Assembly: GCF_025397995.1 (NCBI RefSeq)
Contig: NZ_CP104550.1
Location: 772,001 to 836,000 of the forward strand
Direction: 5' to 3'
From: Methanothermobacter wolfeii
GTDB lineage: Archaea; Methanobacteriota; Methanobacteria; Methanobacteriales; Methanothermobacteraceae
DNA length: 64,000 nt
Shown here: in pieces, positions 36,686 through 45,302 of the stretch
Layout: each line of letters opens with the position of its first letter
Position numbering within the stretch: position 1 is the first letter of the stretch
Made by a program: the position numbers and the translations under genes
Notes under the pieces: model-generated
Told to the model about the DNA's origin: nothing
The model's input: the letters and a program-made list of their open reading frames with translations, nothing else
Database searches by the model: none

Positions 36686-38644
36686 TCAGGTACAGGGAAA
36701 TCTCATCCTGAAGCGGAAGCCGTCCTTCCCGTCAACCTCGAATTCAGCATCAAGCTGCCCTCCAAGGCTCCTTACAAGGGTCATGCCAAGGGAATCTGAT
36801 GTTTCAGGGTCATAGTCCTCAGGAAGCCCGACCCCGTCATCCGAGTACTCAAGGACACATTCCCCGTTATCACTATGTATCCTGATCCTTATAAGTCCTC
36901 TGCCATCAGGGAAGGCGTACTTAAGGGAATTCGTTATAAGTTCATTCATTATAAGGGCCAGTGGAAGGGCCTTTTCAATATCAAGCCTCAGATCATCCGT
37001 TTCAACCTCTGATCTTACACCCGAGGCACCGTAACTTGATATGAGGGAGACTGCAAGCCTTGGGAGGTACTCCCGGAGGTTTATCTCAGAGAGGGTCTCT
37101 GACTGGTAGAGGCTCTCATGTATCATTGCCATGGACCTTATACGGTTCTGGCTCTCCTCAAATAACCTGACATCCTCCTCATCCCTCAGGGCCCCCTTCT
37201 GAAGGTTCAGGAGGCTTGATATTATCTGGAGGTTGTTCTTAACCCTGTGATGGATCTCCCTTAAGAGCGTCTCCTTCTCCCTCAGTGACCTCCTGAGGGA
37301 CTCCTCATAGCTCCGGGACTCGGTAACATCCCTAACAAGGAGGCAGCGGAGGATTTCAGATGCCCTGACATCAAAACCTGAAACCGAGATAACTCGATCA
37401 CCTAAAAGGAACTCCCCATCACCGGTTTCCTCCACCAGGCCCCTGCACAGATCATGGATATTTCTTCCAAGGGAGTCATCCCTCCTTATGGATGTTATAC
37501 CCTCAAGGGCCCTGTTCCAGTAGATTACAGTGCCGGATTCATCTGTGAGTGCGATGCCATCGGAGATCCTGTCAACAACCCCCCTGAACCTGAGTTCGCT
37601 TTCAATGAGCCTCGCAGTCGCCTTCTTCTGGAGGCTTATATCTGCAGCGCTGACCACGAAGCCCATGGCCTCACCCATACGCCCCATTATGGGTGAAATG
37701 GTCACTATAACCTCAAGTTCCCGGCCATCTGCAGATTTTACGGTTGATTCAAACTCTGCAGAGTCAACAGCCTCCATAACCTCAGTCATCATTTCCCTGT
37801 CAGAGGGGCTGAAGAGCTCCTGGGCGGGTCTTCCCATCAGTTCATCTTCACCGTAGCGGAGCTTATCCTGGACGCTCCTGCTTGCAGCGGTTATCCTCCC
37901 CTGAAGGTCTGTTATCATCAGGAATGATGGGACCGTGGCCATTATCCTGTCGGCTGCAAGTGCCGGTGTGAGGAGGGGGAAGTCGTACTTCCAGATGCCG
38001 TATGAAATGAAGATTAGCCCCACGGTGAGCATGGTCTGTGTGAGCTCAGGGAAGGGTATGGCCATGAGTTCCCTTACAATGAAATCCGTTGAGAAACTTA
38101 TTATTAGGGGTATGAAAAGACCGCAGAAGAGGTAGAGGGCCTCCCTCCTCTCAGGACCCTCCGTTCTTACATATTCCCTGAGGGCGTTGCCGGCAGCTAT
38201 CAGGGTGACCATCACCGTCCAGATGGAGAATACAAGGAAGACTGTGGGGTTCTCAGGGAGGGAATAGGTCCACCCATAGTAGGTGTGGACGGCTCCGGCT
38301 ATTAGAAGATCGGTCCCCAGGCCGATGAGTATGAGGATGACTGCCGGTAAGTATATCAGCGGGGTCATCCAGCGCCTCAGCCTCCCGGAGTAGAACAGTG
38401 AAATGTGCAGTAGCAGAGCAGGTATAACCGGCCAGAGGAGGCTCAGTTTAAGCCATGGATAGGCACCTGAAGCGGTCTCCACTATGCGGTACATGAACTC
38501 GGTGAAGGCCATGAGGGAGACCGCAACGCCGAGGCCCGATACAAGGAGGTTGAGCCTGCTTTTTGGGTTGCGGTAGTAGATGAAGGTTGCGGTGTAGAAT
38601 GCGAGGACGGATGCAACCAGTGAGAGTATGGCGTAGGGGTTCAT
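36686..38644 (-). CDS. Sensor histidine kinase with N-terminal 7TM region, two PAS, HisKA_2
   Basis: 652 residues: about seven membrane helices in the first 230 residues, of the type found in 7TM histidine kinases; PAS 1 (ATVPSFLMITDLQGRIT), PAS 2 (FRGVVDRISDGIALTDE); HisKA_2 box [15 protein letters not shown]; HATPase_c NELITNSLKYAFPDG and YSDDGVGLPEDYD. It likely senses a membrane or extracellular signal. Its ATG at 38644 is 4 bp past the helicase stop at 38649, so it is probably translationally coupled to that gene, an unusual linkage between a sensor and a DNA helicase. Confidence 0.9.
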   Translation of the reverse strand: MNPYAILSLVASVLAFYTATFIYYRNPKSRLNLLVSGLGVAVSLMAFTEFMYRIVETASGAYPWLKLSLLWPVIPALLLHISLFYSGRLRRWMTPLIYLPAVILILIGLGTDLLIAGAVHTYYGWTYSLPENPTVFLVFSIWTVMVTLIAAGNALREYVRTEGPERREALYLFCGLFIPLIISFSTDFIVRELMAIPFPELTQTMLTVGLIFISYGIWKYDFPLLTPALAADRIMATVPSFLMITDLQGRITAASRSVQDKLRYGEDELMGRPAQELFSPSDREMMTEVMEAVDSAEFESTVKSADGRELEVIVTISPIMGRMGEAMGFVVSAADISLQKKATARLIESELRFRGVVDRISDGIALTDESGTVIYWNRALEGITSIRRDDSLGRNIHDLCRGLVEETGDGEFLLGDRVISVSGFDVRASEILRCLLVRDVTESRSYEESLRRSLREKETLLREIHHRVKNNLQIISSLLNLQKGALRDEEDVRLFEESQNRIRSMAMIHESLYQSETLSEINLREYLPRLAVSLISSYGASGVRSEVETDDLRLDIEKALPLALIMNELITNSLKYAFPDGRGLIRIRIHSDNGECVLEYSDDGVGLPEDYDPETSDSLGMTLVRSLGGQLDAEFEVDGKDGFRFRMRFPCT

Positions 38645-38648
38645 CTGT

Positions 38649-41600
38649 TCATCCCCCCTTCCTCACCGTGTCACCCTCCATTACAAGGTCTCCGCGGGCG
38701 AGCATATCATCGATGACCCTCCTTATACCTGCAGAGGTCTTCCTGCTGGTGTTCCTGAACCCGAACATCCTCGCAACCCTGACGGTCAGCTCATCCACCG
38801 TTAATGGTGATTTAAGGGCCATTTTAACAGCTTCCTCGATCTCAGCAGGGGATATGAGGTTAATATCAATCCTCCCGGTCCTCTTCCTCACGGTGATGGG
38901 GGTTGACTCCCTGAGGAAGAGGAAGTCACCCTCCCTCTTGATGTTCCCGTTGTTCTCAGCCATCTCGATGGCGGATCCTATTATACTCCTCACCCTCCTT
39001 CCAGCCCTTCTGAGACCGCATGACTCCCTTATCCTCCTTATAACCTCCTCAACATGTACAGGGGCCTCCATGGCCACTATCTCACTCACAATGGATGAGA
39101 TGGCAGGTGTTGAGCTCCTGTAGAGGTCATCGGGTTCCCTGAGTTTATCTGTAGTGTATTCCATGTAGCCTGTTACACCATCATCCATGGAGGGCCTCAC
39201 GGCACCTGCCTCAGGGTCGTCCTGACTCACGGAGCCCTCATGATCAGACTCATCATTCTGAACCACACCACCTTCGGCTTCCATGTCCATGGTTTCCTCC
39301 CGTGCTTCATCTTCATGAGCCTCTTCCTGGATTAAATCCTGATCATCAGGGGTCCTGGCCTTCCGCTCCACGGTGATGATCTCCTCAATGGTCCCCCTGA
39401 GTTTGCGACGGGTCTCCTCAGGGTTCCGGTACCAGTCCGATGACCAGAGGTGGACTATGTTCCAGCCAAGGTTGCGGAGTATCTCCTCCCTGAGCCTGTC
39501 ACGGTCCCTTGCAACACTGGACCTGCTGTACATCTCACCATCAGTGAGTATGCCTGCAATGTATCTCCCATCATCATCAGGATCCCTGATGGCAAAGTCA
39601 ACCCTGAACCCTGCGCATCCAACGCCCCTGTCAACCTCAAGGCCCTCCTCTGTGAGGAATTCATACACTGAGTCCTCGAAGAGTCCCTGGGCATCAGCGT
39701 ATGATTCATCGGATTCAAGGACCCTTGTCTCGGCGTACCTCAGGAACCTCTTAAGGGCCCTCACACCGAAGGGTGTTCCTGGGCCTGTTTTAAGGTCGGA
39801 TGAACGGAAGTTGGTGAAGACAACGCACTTCTCACGAGCCCTTGTTATAAGGACGTTGAGCCTACGCTCACCACCATCCTGGTTCAGTGGCCCGAAGTTG
39901 AGGGATATGCGTCCGTTCTCATCGAAACCGTAACCTATACTTATGAATATAACGTCCCTCTCATCACCCTGTATCGTCTCAAGGTTCTTTATGAAGAAGG
40001 GTTCCTCCATCTCCCCGTTTATTATCCTTTCAAGTTCAGGGTTCTCCCTCAGGCGGGCCTCAAGGGCCTCGAGGATGGCGTTCATCTGGGCAACCGAGAA
40101 GGTGCCCACACCAAGGCTCCTGGTGTTACCGTACCTCATGAAATGCTCCTCTATGGCATCGACAACGGCACTGGCCTCCATGGGATTGGATGAGGTCCTG
40201 CCCCTCTCATAGACCGTTTCAGGGAGGTACCTGAGGTGCAGTCCCAGTTCCTCATCATCCCTTGCAGGTGATGGATACGCCAGGAGCCTGTTATCATAGA
40301 ACTCCTGGTTCGAGACCGCTATAAGGGACTCGTGGCGACTCCTGTAGTGCCACATGAGCATCCTCACAGGGAAACTCCTCTTGCAGAGGTGCAGTATGCT
40401 CTCAATATCAGCCGCGCTTGCCACGTCCTCAGAGTCCTCCTCAGAGGACACCATCTGGTCAAAAAAACTTGTTGGGGGGAGCTGATTCGTATCACCCATA
40501 ACAACGGCCGTCCTGGCCCTCAGAAATGCGCCGAGGGCGTCCTCTGGTTTGACCTGTGAGGCCTCATCGAATATGACCACGTCAAACTGGAGTTCGCTGC
40601 TCCTGGGGTCAAGGTACTGGGCAATGGAAAGGGGGCTCATCATGAAGCACGGCTTTATCCTCTTTATAACACCCCCCGCCCTTTTAAGGAGTTTCCTGAG
40701 GGGCATGTGCCCCCTTTTACGTGTGAATTCACCGCTCAGGATGCTCTCCTCTGAATCAGGGGCGGCCCCCCCAAAGACTCCTGGCATGGACCTGGTGAGT
40801 TTATAAATGAGCCTCTTCCTGTTCAGTTCAATGATCCTGGAGTCAAGCTCCCTGAACTCCCTTATCCTGGCCTCATGGAGGTCTCCGATGAAGGTGTAGA
40901 GGACGGGTATCTCCCTGAAGGCCTTCTCAAGGAGGGCGTCTGCAAGGTTGCCCTCCATTGCCGGCCTGATGTCCTCAAGGCCTATTATACCCGATTCAAT
41001 GAGGGGTATGAATGCAGCGCCCCTGGTCTTCATGCAGAGCCTCTTCTTCTCAAGGTACTGGGACCAGAGGGGGAGTATGCTGATCTTATCCTCCCACTCC
41101 CCTATTATGGTCTTCCAGCGGGTGAAGGGGACATCATCAGGGTCCATGTTGAATATGACATGGGCGTGGGTGTTTATGGCTGACTGGAGTCTTTCAAGCT
41201 TCTCTTGGAGCCTTTCATGGATGCCCCTGATCTCCTCAAGCTCACCCAGGAGTTCATCCCGCTCTATGCCCTCTGATATGGCCTCAAGGGTCCTTTCGGT
41301 TATAAGGCCCTCTGAGTGGAGGTCCCTGAACCTCACGATCCATTCTGCGGTGGCCCTTAAATCATCTATCCGGGGGTTTTCTGGCTGCCACATGGACCCG
41401 AAGAACTTCTCAGCAACTTCACCGTAACGTTCAAGTTCCTCCCTGAGCTTCAGGACATCTATAAGGGTTTCAAGGTCCTCGATGATCTCATAATCATTTT
41501 CAGGGGCCTTCCCTATGTAAAGGGCGTCTATCTGATTCTTAACCTTCCTGTACCTTCCGCTGAGGAATTTTATACGGCTTGATGACTCATTGAGGTACTC

Positions 41601-43445
41601 CCTGAGGAGGGATTCGATGTCCGCCTCATGGACCGATTCATGGAATCCATCAAGCACAGCCCTCTTCCGGGTGTAGTCCTCAAGCTTATCAAGGAGCGTG
41701 AAGGCATCCGCCCTGTAACGGTCCCAGAGCTCTGTCCTGAGGACCTCCAGATCAAAGGGTCTTGAATCAGCGACAACGGATGCTATCTCCTCAAGTATCC
41801 TGAGCTCCCCTGAAGTCCTCACCCTTTTAAAGCCATACTTCTCCTGGAAGACATCCAGGGCCCCCAGGAGTTCATCAACGGTCCTCACCACCGAGTCAAA
41901 GAGGATTTCAAGTTCCCTCACATCAGAGGGGAGTATCATACCGGGATCAGTCCCGGACCAGGGGTTCTCGGGGAGTGGTGGTAGGAGTTCTGCAAGCTTT
42001 GCAAGGTTCTGGAGTTCTATGAGTGCCTCATCCCATTCATCTGGGGTTATGGTCTCGGGTGAGGGTATCCTTACGAAGGGGAGCTCATCAAAGTGCCTCT
42101 CGGCCTTCTCCTTCATCCCGAAGAGCTGGAAGGGGGATAGGCCTATACCGTAGAGGGGTTCATGCAGGGCCCTCCTGTACTCATTCAGCTCATCCCTCAG
42201 CTTCTCTATCCTCCTGAACTCCCTCTCAGCCTCCACCCTCTCTGCCTCGGCATCCATGAGGGTGCTCTCAAGTTCATTCAGAACATCCTTCTTCCGGGCC
42301 TTATGGGAGTGGAGTTCAAGGCAGAACCTCCCAAGGCCGATGCTGTCAAGCCGGCTCTTCACAACCTCAAGGGCAGCCATCTTCTCACTGACAAAGAGGA
42401 CGGTCTTACCGGCTGCCATGAGCTCCGCTATCAGGTTCACAATGGTCTGGGACTTACCGGTCCCCGGGGGTCCCTCAACAACAAGGTTCTTACCTGCCTT
42501 AACATCCTCTATAACCGCTATCTGGGATGAATCCGCATCAACAACATGGTAGAGGTCCCTGTAGGGTATCTCATCGATATTAACCTCGTTCTCGTCACGG
42601 TCTATCTCAAGGGAGAAGAGTGACCTCAGGAGGGGCCTCTCTATGATCTCATCCCAGTTGGAATAGGATGAAGGGTCAAGGTCCATGTACATGAGGAACT
42701 TTGTGAAGGAGAAGAAACCAAGCTGGACATCATCCGTCACACACCAGCCCTCCATGGATTCCACCGAGGACTCAACATCCTCAAGGTACCCCTTAACGCC
42801 CTCAATGTCAGATGGCATTCGGAATTCAGGTAGCTCCACACCCTCCTCCCTCAGCCTGGCCTGGAGAGACATGTTTGTTATGATCTCACTGCCATCCCAT
42901 TTCACGGTGAAGGTGGAACCGGCCCTCCTCCTCTCAAGGAGCACCGGTACGAGGATGAGGGGGGCCTTCCTGATGTCTGGTTCATCAGGGGTCCTCCACT
43001 CAAGGAACCCCAGGGCAAGGTAGAGGATGTTGTAGCCCTGCTCCTGTATCATGGTCCTGGCCCTCTGGTTAATGTAGAAGAGCCTCCTCTGGAGTTCAGA
43101 GCCTGTTAGGTCCGTCTGGAGTACGTTATCATCGGGTTGATGATGTGCCTGGTGCCCCTCCTCCTGGGGGATGCCATCTGCATCTTCCTCACTGGAGGGG
43201 TACTCCCAGAGTTCCTCCTCACCACAGTCCTCAGGCGCCTCGGGCCTTGGAGCGAATTTCATCTTCCTCTCGTTCAGGACAAGGTAACCGTAGATGTGGG
43301 ATGGGTCGTGGTTTACAACCTCAATTGTCCTTGACCTTGGCCTGAAATTCAGGAGCTGATTCCTCATTGTGAGGTCAAGGAGTTTCTCCCTTAAACGCTC
43401 AAATTCTCTTTCAATTATCTCCTTTGCCGGGGACTCCATCTTCAA
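38649..43445 (-). CDS. Giant DUF4011 / superfamily 1 helicase / Vsr-like nuclease / DUF3320 protein
   Basis: 1598 residues. N-terminal DUF4011 (LREKLLDLTMRNQLLNFRPR), Walker A VEGPPGTGKSQTI near 327, a long coiled insertion, Walker B VIFDEASQV near 955, MGDTNQLPP, then GDERDVIFIS and LNVLITRAREKCV. A Vsr/MTES_1575-like endonuclease domain lies at about 1262-1345 (VDFAIRD, TDGEMYSRSSVARDRDRLRE, LGWNIVHLWSSDW). DUF3320-like modules occur near 1490 (HVEEVIRRIRESCGL) and again at the end (TVDELTVRVARMFGF). Related proteins are found in defence and repair islands. It probably unwinds and cleaves DNA; the target is unknown. Confidence 0.88.
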   Translation of the reverse strand: MKMESPAKEIIEREFERLREKLLDLTMRNQLLNFRPRSRTIEVVNHDPSHIYGYLVLNERKMKFAPRPEAPEDCGEEELWEYPSSEEDADGIPQEEGHQAHHQPDDNVLQTDLTGSELQRRLFYINQRARTMIQEQGYNILYLALGFLEWRTPDEPDIRKAPLILVPVLLERRRAGSTFTVKWDGSEIITNMSLQARLREEGVELPEFRMPSDIEGVKGYLEDVESSVESMEGWCVTDDVQLGFFSFTKFLMYMDLDPSSYSNWDEIIERPLLRSLFSLEIDRDENEVNIDEIPYRDLYHVVDADSSQIAVIEDVKAGKNLVVEGPPGTGKSQTIVNLIAELMAAGKTVLFVSEKMAALEVVKSRLDSIGLGRFCLELHSHKARKKDVLNELESTLMDAEAERVEAEREFRRIEKLRDELNEYRRALHEPLYGIGLSPFQLFGMKEKAERHFDELPFVRIPSPETITPDEWDEALIELQNLAKLAELLPPLPENPWSGTDPGMILPSDVRELEILFDSVVRTVDELLGALDVFQEKYGFKRVRTSGELRILEEIASVVADSRPFDLEVLRTELWDRYRADAFTLLDKLEDYTRKRAVLDGFHESVHEADIESLLREYLNESSSRIKFLSGRYRKVKNQIDALYIGKAPENDYEIIEDLETLIDVLKLREELERYGEVAEKFFGSMWQPENPRIDDLRATAEWIVRFRDLHSEGLITERTLEAISEGIERDELLGELEEIRGIHERLQEKLERLQSAINTHAHVIFNMDPDDVPFTRWKTIIGEWEDKISILPLWSQYLEKKRLCMKTRGAAFIPLIESGIIGLEDIRPAMEGNLADALLEKAFREIPVLYTFIGDLHEARIREFRELDSRIIELNRKRLIYKLTRSMPGVFGGAAPDSEESILSGEFTRKRGHMPLRKLLKRAGGVIKRIKPCFMMSPLSIAQYLDPRSSELQFDVVIFDEASQVKPEDALGAFLRARTAVVMGDTNQLPPTSFFDQMVSSEEDSEDVASAADIESILHLCKRSFPVRMLMWHYRSRHESLIAVSNQEFYDNRLLAYPSPARDDEELGLHLRYLPETVYERGRTSSNPMEASAVVDAIEEHFMRYGNTRSLGVGTFSVAQMNAILEALEARLRENPELERIINGEMEEPFFIKNLETIQGDERDVIFISIGYGFDENGRISLNFGPLNQDGGERRLNVLITRAREKCVVFTNFRSSDLKTGPGTPFGVRALKRFLRYAETRVLESDESYADAQGLFEDSVYEFLTEEGLEVDRGVGCAGFRVDFAIRDPDDDGRYIAGILTDGEMYSRSSVARDRDRLREEILRNLGWNIVHLWSSDWYRNPEETRRKLRGTIEEIITVERKARTPDDQDLIQEEAHEDEAREETMDMEAEGGVVQNDESDHEGSVSQDDPEAGAVRPSMDDGVTGYMEYTTDKLREPDDLYRSSTPAISSIVSEIVAMEAPVHVEEVIRRIRESCGLRRAGRRVRSIIGSAIEMAENNGNIKREGDFLFLRESTPITVRKRTGRIDINLISPAEIEEAVKMALKSPLTVDELTVRVARMFGFRNTSRKTSAGIRRVIDDMLARGDLVMEGDTVRKGG

Positions 43446-43547
43446 TTCTCCCTCTTAAAAAACTTTGATCCACCCTTTAACTATAATAAACTTACGTGCT
43501 TCTAATCTATACCCCCAGACTTATATCCTTTCACCATACCCTGCACC

Positions 43548-43865
43548 TCAATCTGGTGAGGTTATCCTGGACATCCTGTGGAATATGATGGCAAGGATTA
43601 TGCTCACCGACCATATAACCGCTGCGATTATGGTGTCGTTCATTGGAAGGTCAATCACCATGTCAATGATATCCATGATCCTTGTGATGCTGAAAAGGAG
43701 CATCGAAAATGCCAGGAGCCTTATCATACTGGTGCTATCCTTCAATTTAGACAGAAAGAGTCCAAGGGAAGCCTCACGGAACCTGAGGATGTTCATGAGC
43801 GTCCTCAGTGAGAAGTAGAACACCATTAAAGGGGGGACAAGTATCAGCCATTTCAGCCACATCAT
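43548..43865 (-). CDS. Small membrane protein (second of the upstream pair)
   Basis: 105 residues, about three membrane helices (about 5-22, 47-66, 80-98) and basic loops. Not recognised. Its ATG overlaps the previous small gene's stop by 4 bp. It lies about 100 bp upstream of the DUF4011 helicase on the same strand. Topology and gene arrangement mirror the pair at 36109-36665, though sequence similarity is weak by eye. Confidence 0.7.
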   Translation of the reverse strand: MMWLKWLILVPPLMVFYFSLRTLMNILRFREASLGLFLSKLKDSTSMIRLLAFSMLLFSITRIMDIIDMVIDLPMNDTIIAAVIWSVSIILAIIFHRMSRITSPD

Positions 43866-44176
43866 CTCCCGGGCACCCCCATAACCGATGAGAGAAGCAT
43901 AAGCCCTGCCAGAAGGAAGAAGGCGTTCAGGTTAAGGAATGATTCAACAACAGATTCCTTCTGCCCTGTTATGAATGATAGACCCACAAGGACTGTGAAG
44001 ACGGATGCAATGAAGAAGAAGACGAATACGAGGACCGATGACCGGCTCCTGAGGAATATCATTGACATTGCCATCTCCCCCTCCCTGAGTTCATCCAGTA
44101 TACGGAGGCAAGCATAGATTAGTAGGACCCCCATCACGAGTCCAGCTATCCTGTTCAAAGCCACGAGGATGTCCAT
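43862..44176 (-). CDS. Small membrane protein (first of the upstream pair)
   Basis: 104 residues with three hydrophobic stretches (about 8-25, 45-70, 80-98). Not recognised. It begins 30 bp after the end of the MrfB-like gene and is coupled to the next small gene. Its ATG has no strong ribosome site. Probably sits in the cytoplasmic membrane. Confidence 0.7.
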   Translation of the reverse strand: MDILVALNRIAGLVMGVLLIYACLRILDELREGEMAMSMIFLRSRSSVLVFVFFFIASVFTVLVGLSFITGQKESVVESFLNLNAFFLLAGLMLLSSVMGVPGR

Positions 44177-44206
44177 AAAAACACCACGATTATTATGTTC
44201 ATGACC

Positions 44207-45182
44207 TTATTTATCCTTTGAGGTGAGCTGGAGGTTAAGGGCTGAGAGTATGCCTGCAAGGCTCACTATATCCTCCCTATTATGCTCAACAACAGGTACC
44301 AGGGGACCAGGATTCCCGGTTGAAAGGTAGGCTGAATAGTACTCTGGGATGTCCATTGTCTCAGCCCATTCACCGACCCATTCAGGTTGAAAGGTAGGCT
44401 GAATAGTACTCTGGGACAATGGCTCCGGGAACATCAAGGTCCCGATCCACCCCGAGGACGTGCTTTTCCACCGTGCAGAGTCTGCAGTCCGGCAGCAGAG
44501 CCCCCCACCTGCGCCTGGAGACATGGTAAAGGTCAACGTTAATATTGTCAAGGTTCCTGTTAAGTCCATGAATCCTCAGCCTTCTATGGATGTAGGGAAT
44601 GTCAAAACTCGCCCCATTGAAGGTTACAAGGACATCATCATCCCTGACCGAATCAAGGAGTTCAAATACTCCAGGTTCATCCTCAGGGGAAACAGCAAGC
44701 CTCTGCTTAACCACCATGGACCCCCCATCAATCCACCCCATCCCAAGGAGTATAACAGGTTCATCTGAAAGGCCGAGTGTTTCAATGTCAAGGAACACAA
44801 GCCTCCTCTCATCCATGAGGTTCAGGCACCTCAGAATGTAGGGATGGTATGATGGGAGATTAAGGTGGTCCCTGAGGCCCCGGAGATCACCTTCAAGGAG
44901 GAGATCATGGACCCTGACAGCATCGACGCCGTAGACCGGGTGGGAGCGGAGGTCCTCAAGGGTCCGGTAACCTTCACTTCTCAGTTTAGATGCCCTCTTT
45001 CCTCCAACCCCCCTTACAAGTTCAAGGTCCCCCATGAGGTCATCAGGGGGGCTGACCCTCCTGAACTCAATCTCCACCTCCTCTGTTATCTCCAGTGCTG
45101 TGTAGTCACCGCAGTCAACCAGGGAGCCAGCAAGGGCCTCCTCAGGGGCTATGCCACTGTACTCCATTATCAGTTCATCCAT
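44207..45182 (-). pseudogene. MrfB/YprB-like RNase H-fold exonuclease, disrupted by a 67-bp insertion
   Basis: An HhH-like stretch (LELVRGVGGKRASKLRSEGY) precedes a DEDD-type exonuclease: VFLDIETLGL (D-x-E), VTFNGASFDIPYI, and, in another frame, PVVEHNREDIVSL, the last conserved His/Asp motif. A 32-bp repeat at 44318-44349 and 44385-44416 brackets a 67-bp insertion; deleting 67 bp restores one continuous frame. As it stands, the main frame stops at 44382, losing the third catalytic motif. ATG at 45182 is taken as the start; the open frame extends to 45266 but enters repeat-bearing spacer. It follows the MrfA-like helicase, the order seen for the B. subtilis mitomycin-repair pair. Confidence 0.78.
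44318..44416. repeat. 32-bp direct repeat bracketing a 35-bp spacer inside the MrfB-like gene
   Basis: The unit starts GGTTGAAAGGTAGGCTGAAT and continues AGTACTCTGGGA. Copies lie at 44318-44349 and 44385-44416. On the coding strand it encodes PEYYSAYLST in both copies. The offset of 67 bp is not a multiple of three, which causes the frameshift. Confidence 0.9.
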
Positions 45183-45302
45183 TAGACAGTGCCAGATCAG
45201 CAGCACCCCCTGACATAATACCAGCGCCCACAAAAAACCCTGTGCAGAGTACCGGATCATCGGCACCCCCTGAAGACCATAAACACATCATGAGTATCCG
45301 TA

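Noticed and set aside
39373-39933. 186-codon plus-strand frame inside the DUF4011 helicase gene
   Set aside because: Antisense shadow of a clear helicase/nuclease coding sequence; Ser/Leu-rich composition typical of a reverse frame.
45183-45266. N-terminal extension of the MrfB-like protein
   Set aside because: The extra 28 residues are hydrophobic and come from spacer DNA with imperfect repeats (CAGCACCCCCTGA / CGGCACCCCCTGA).
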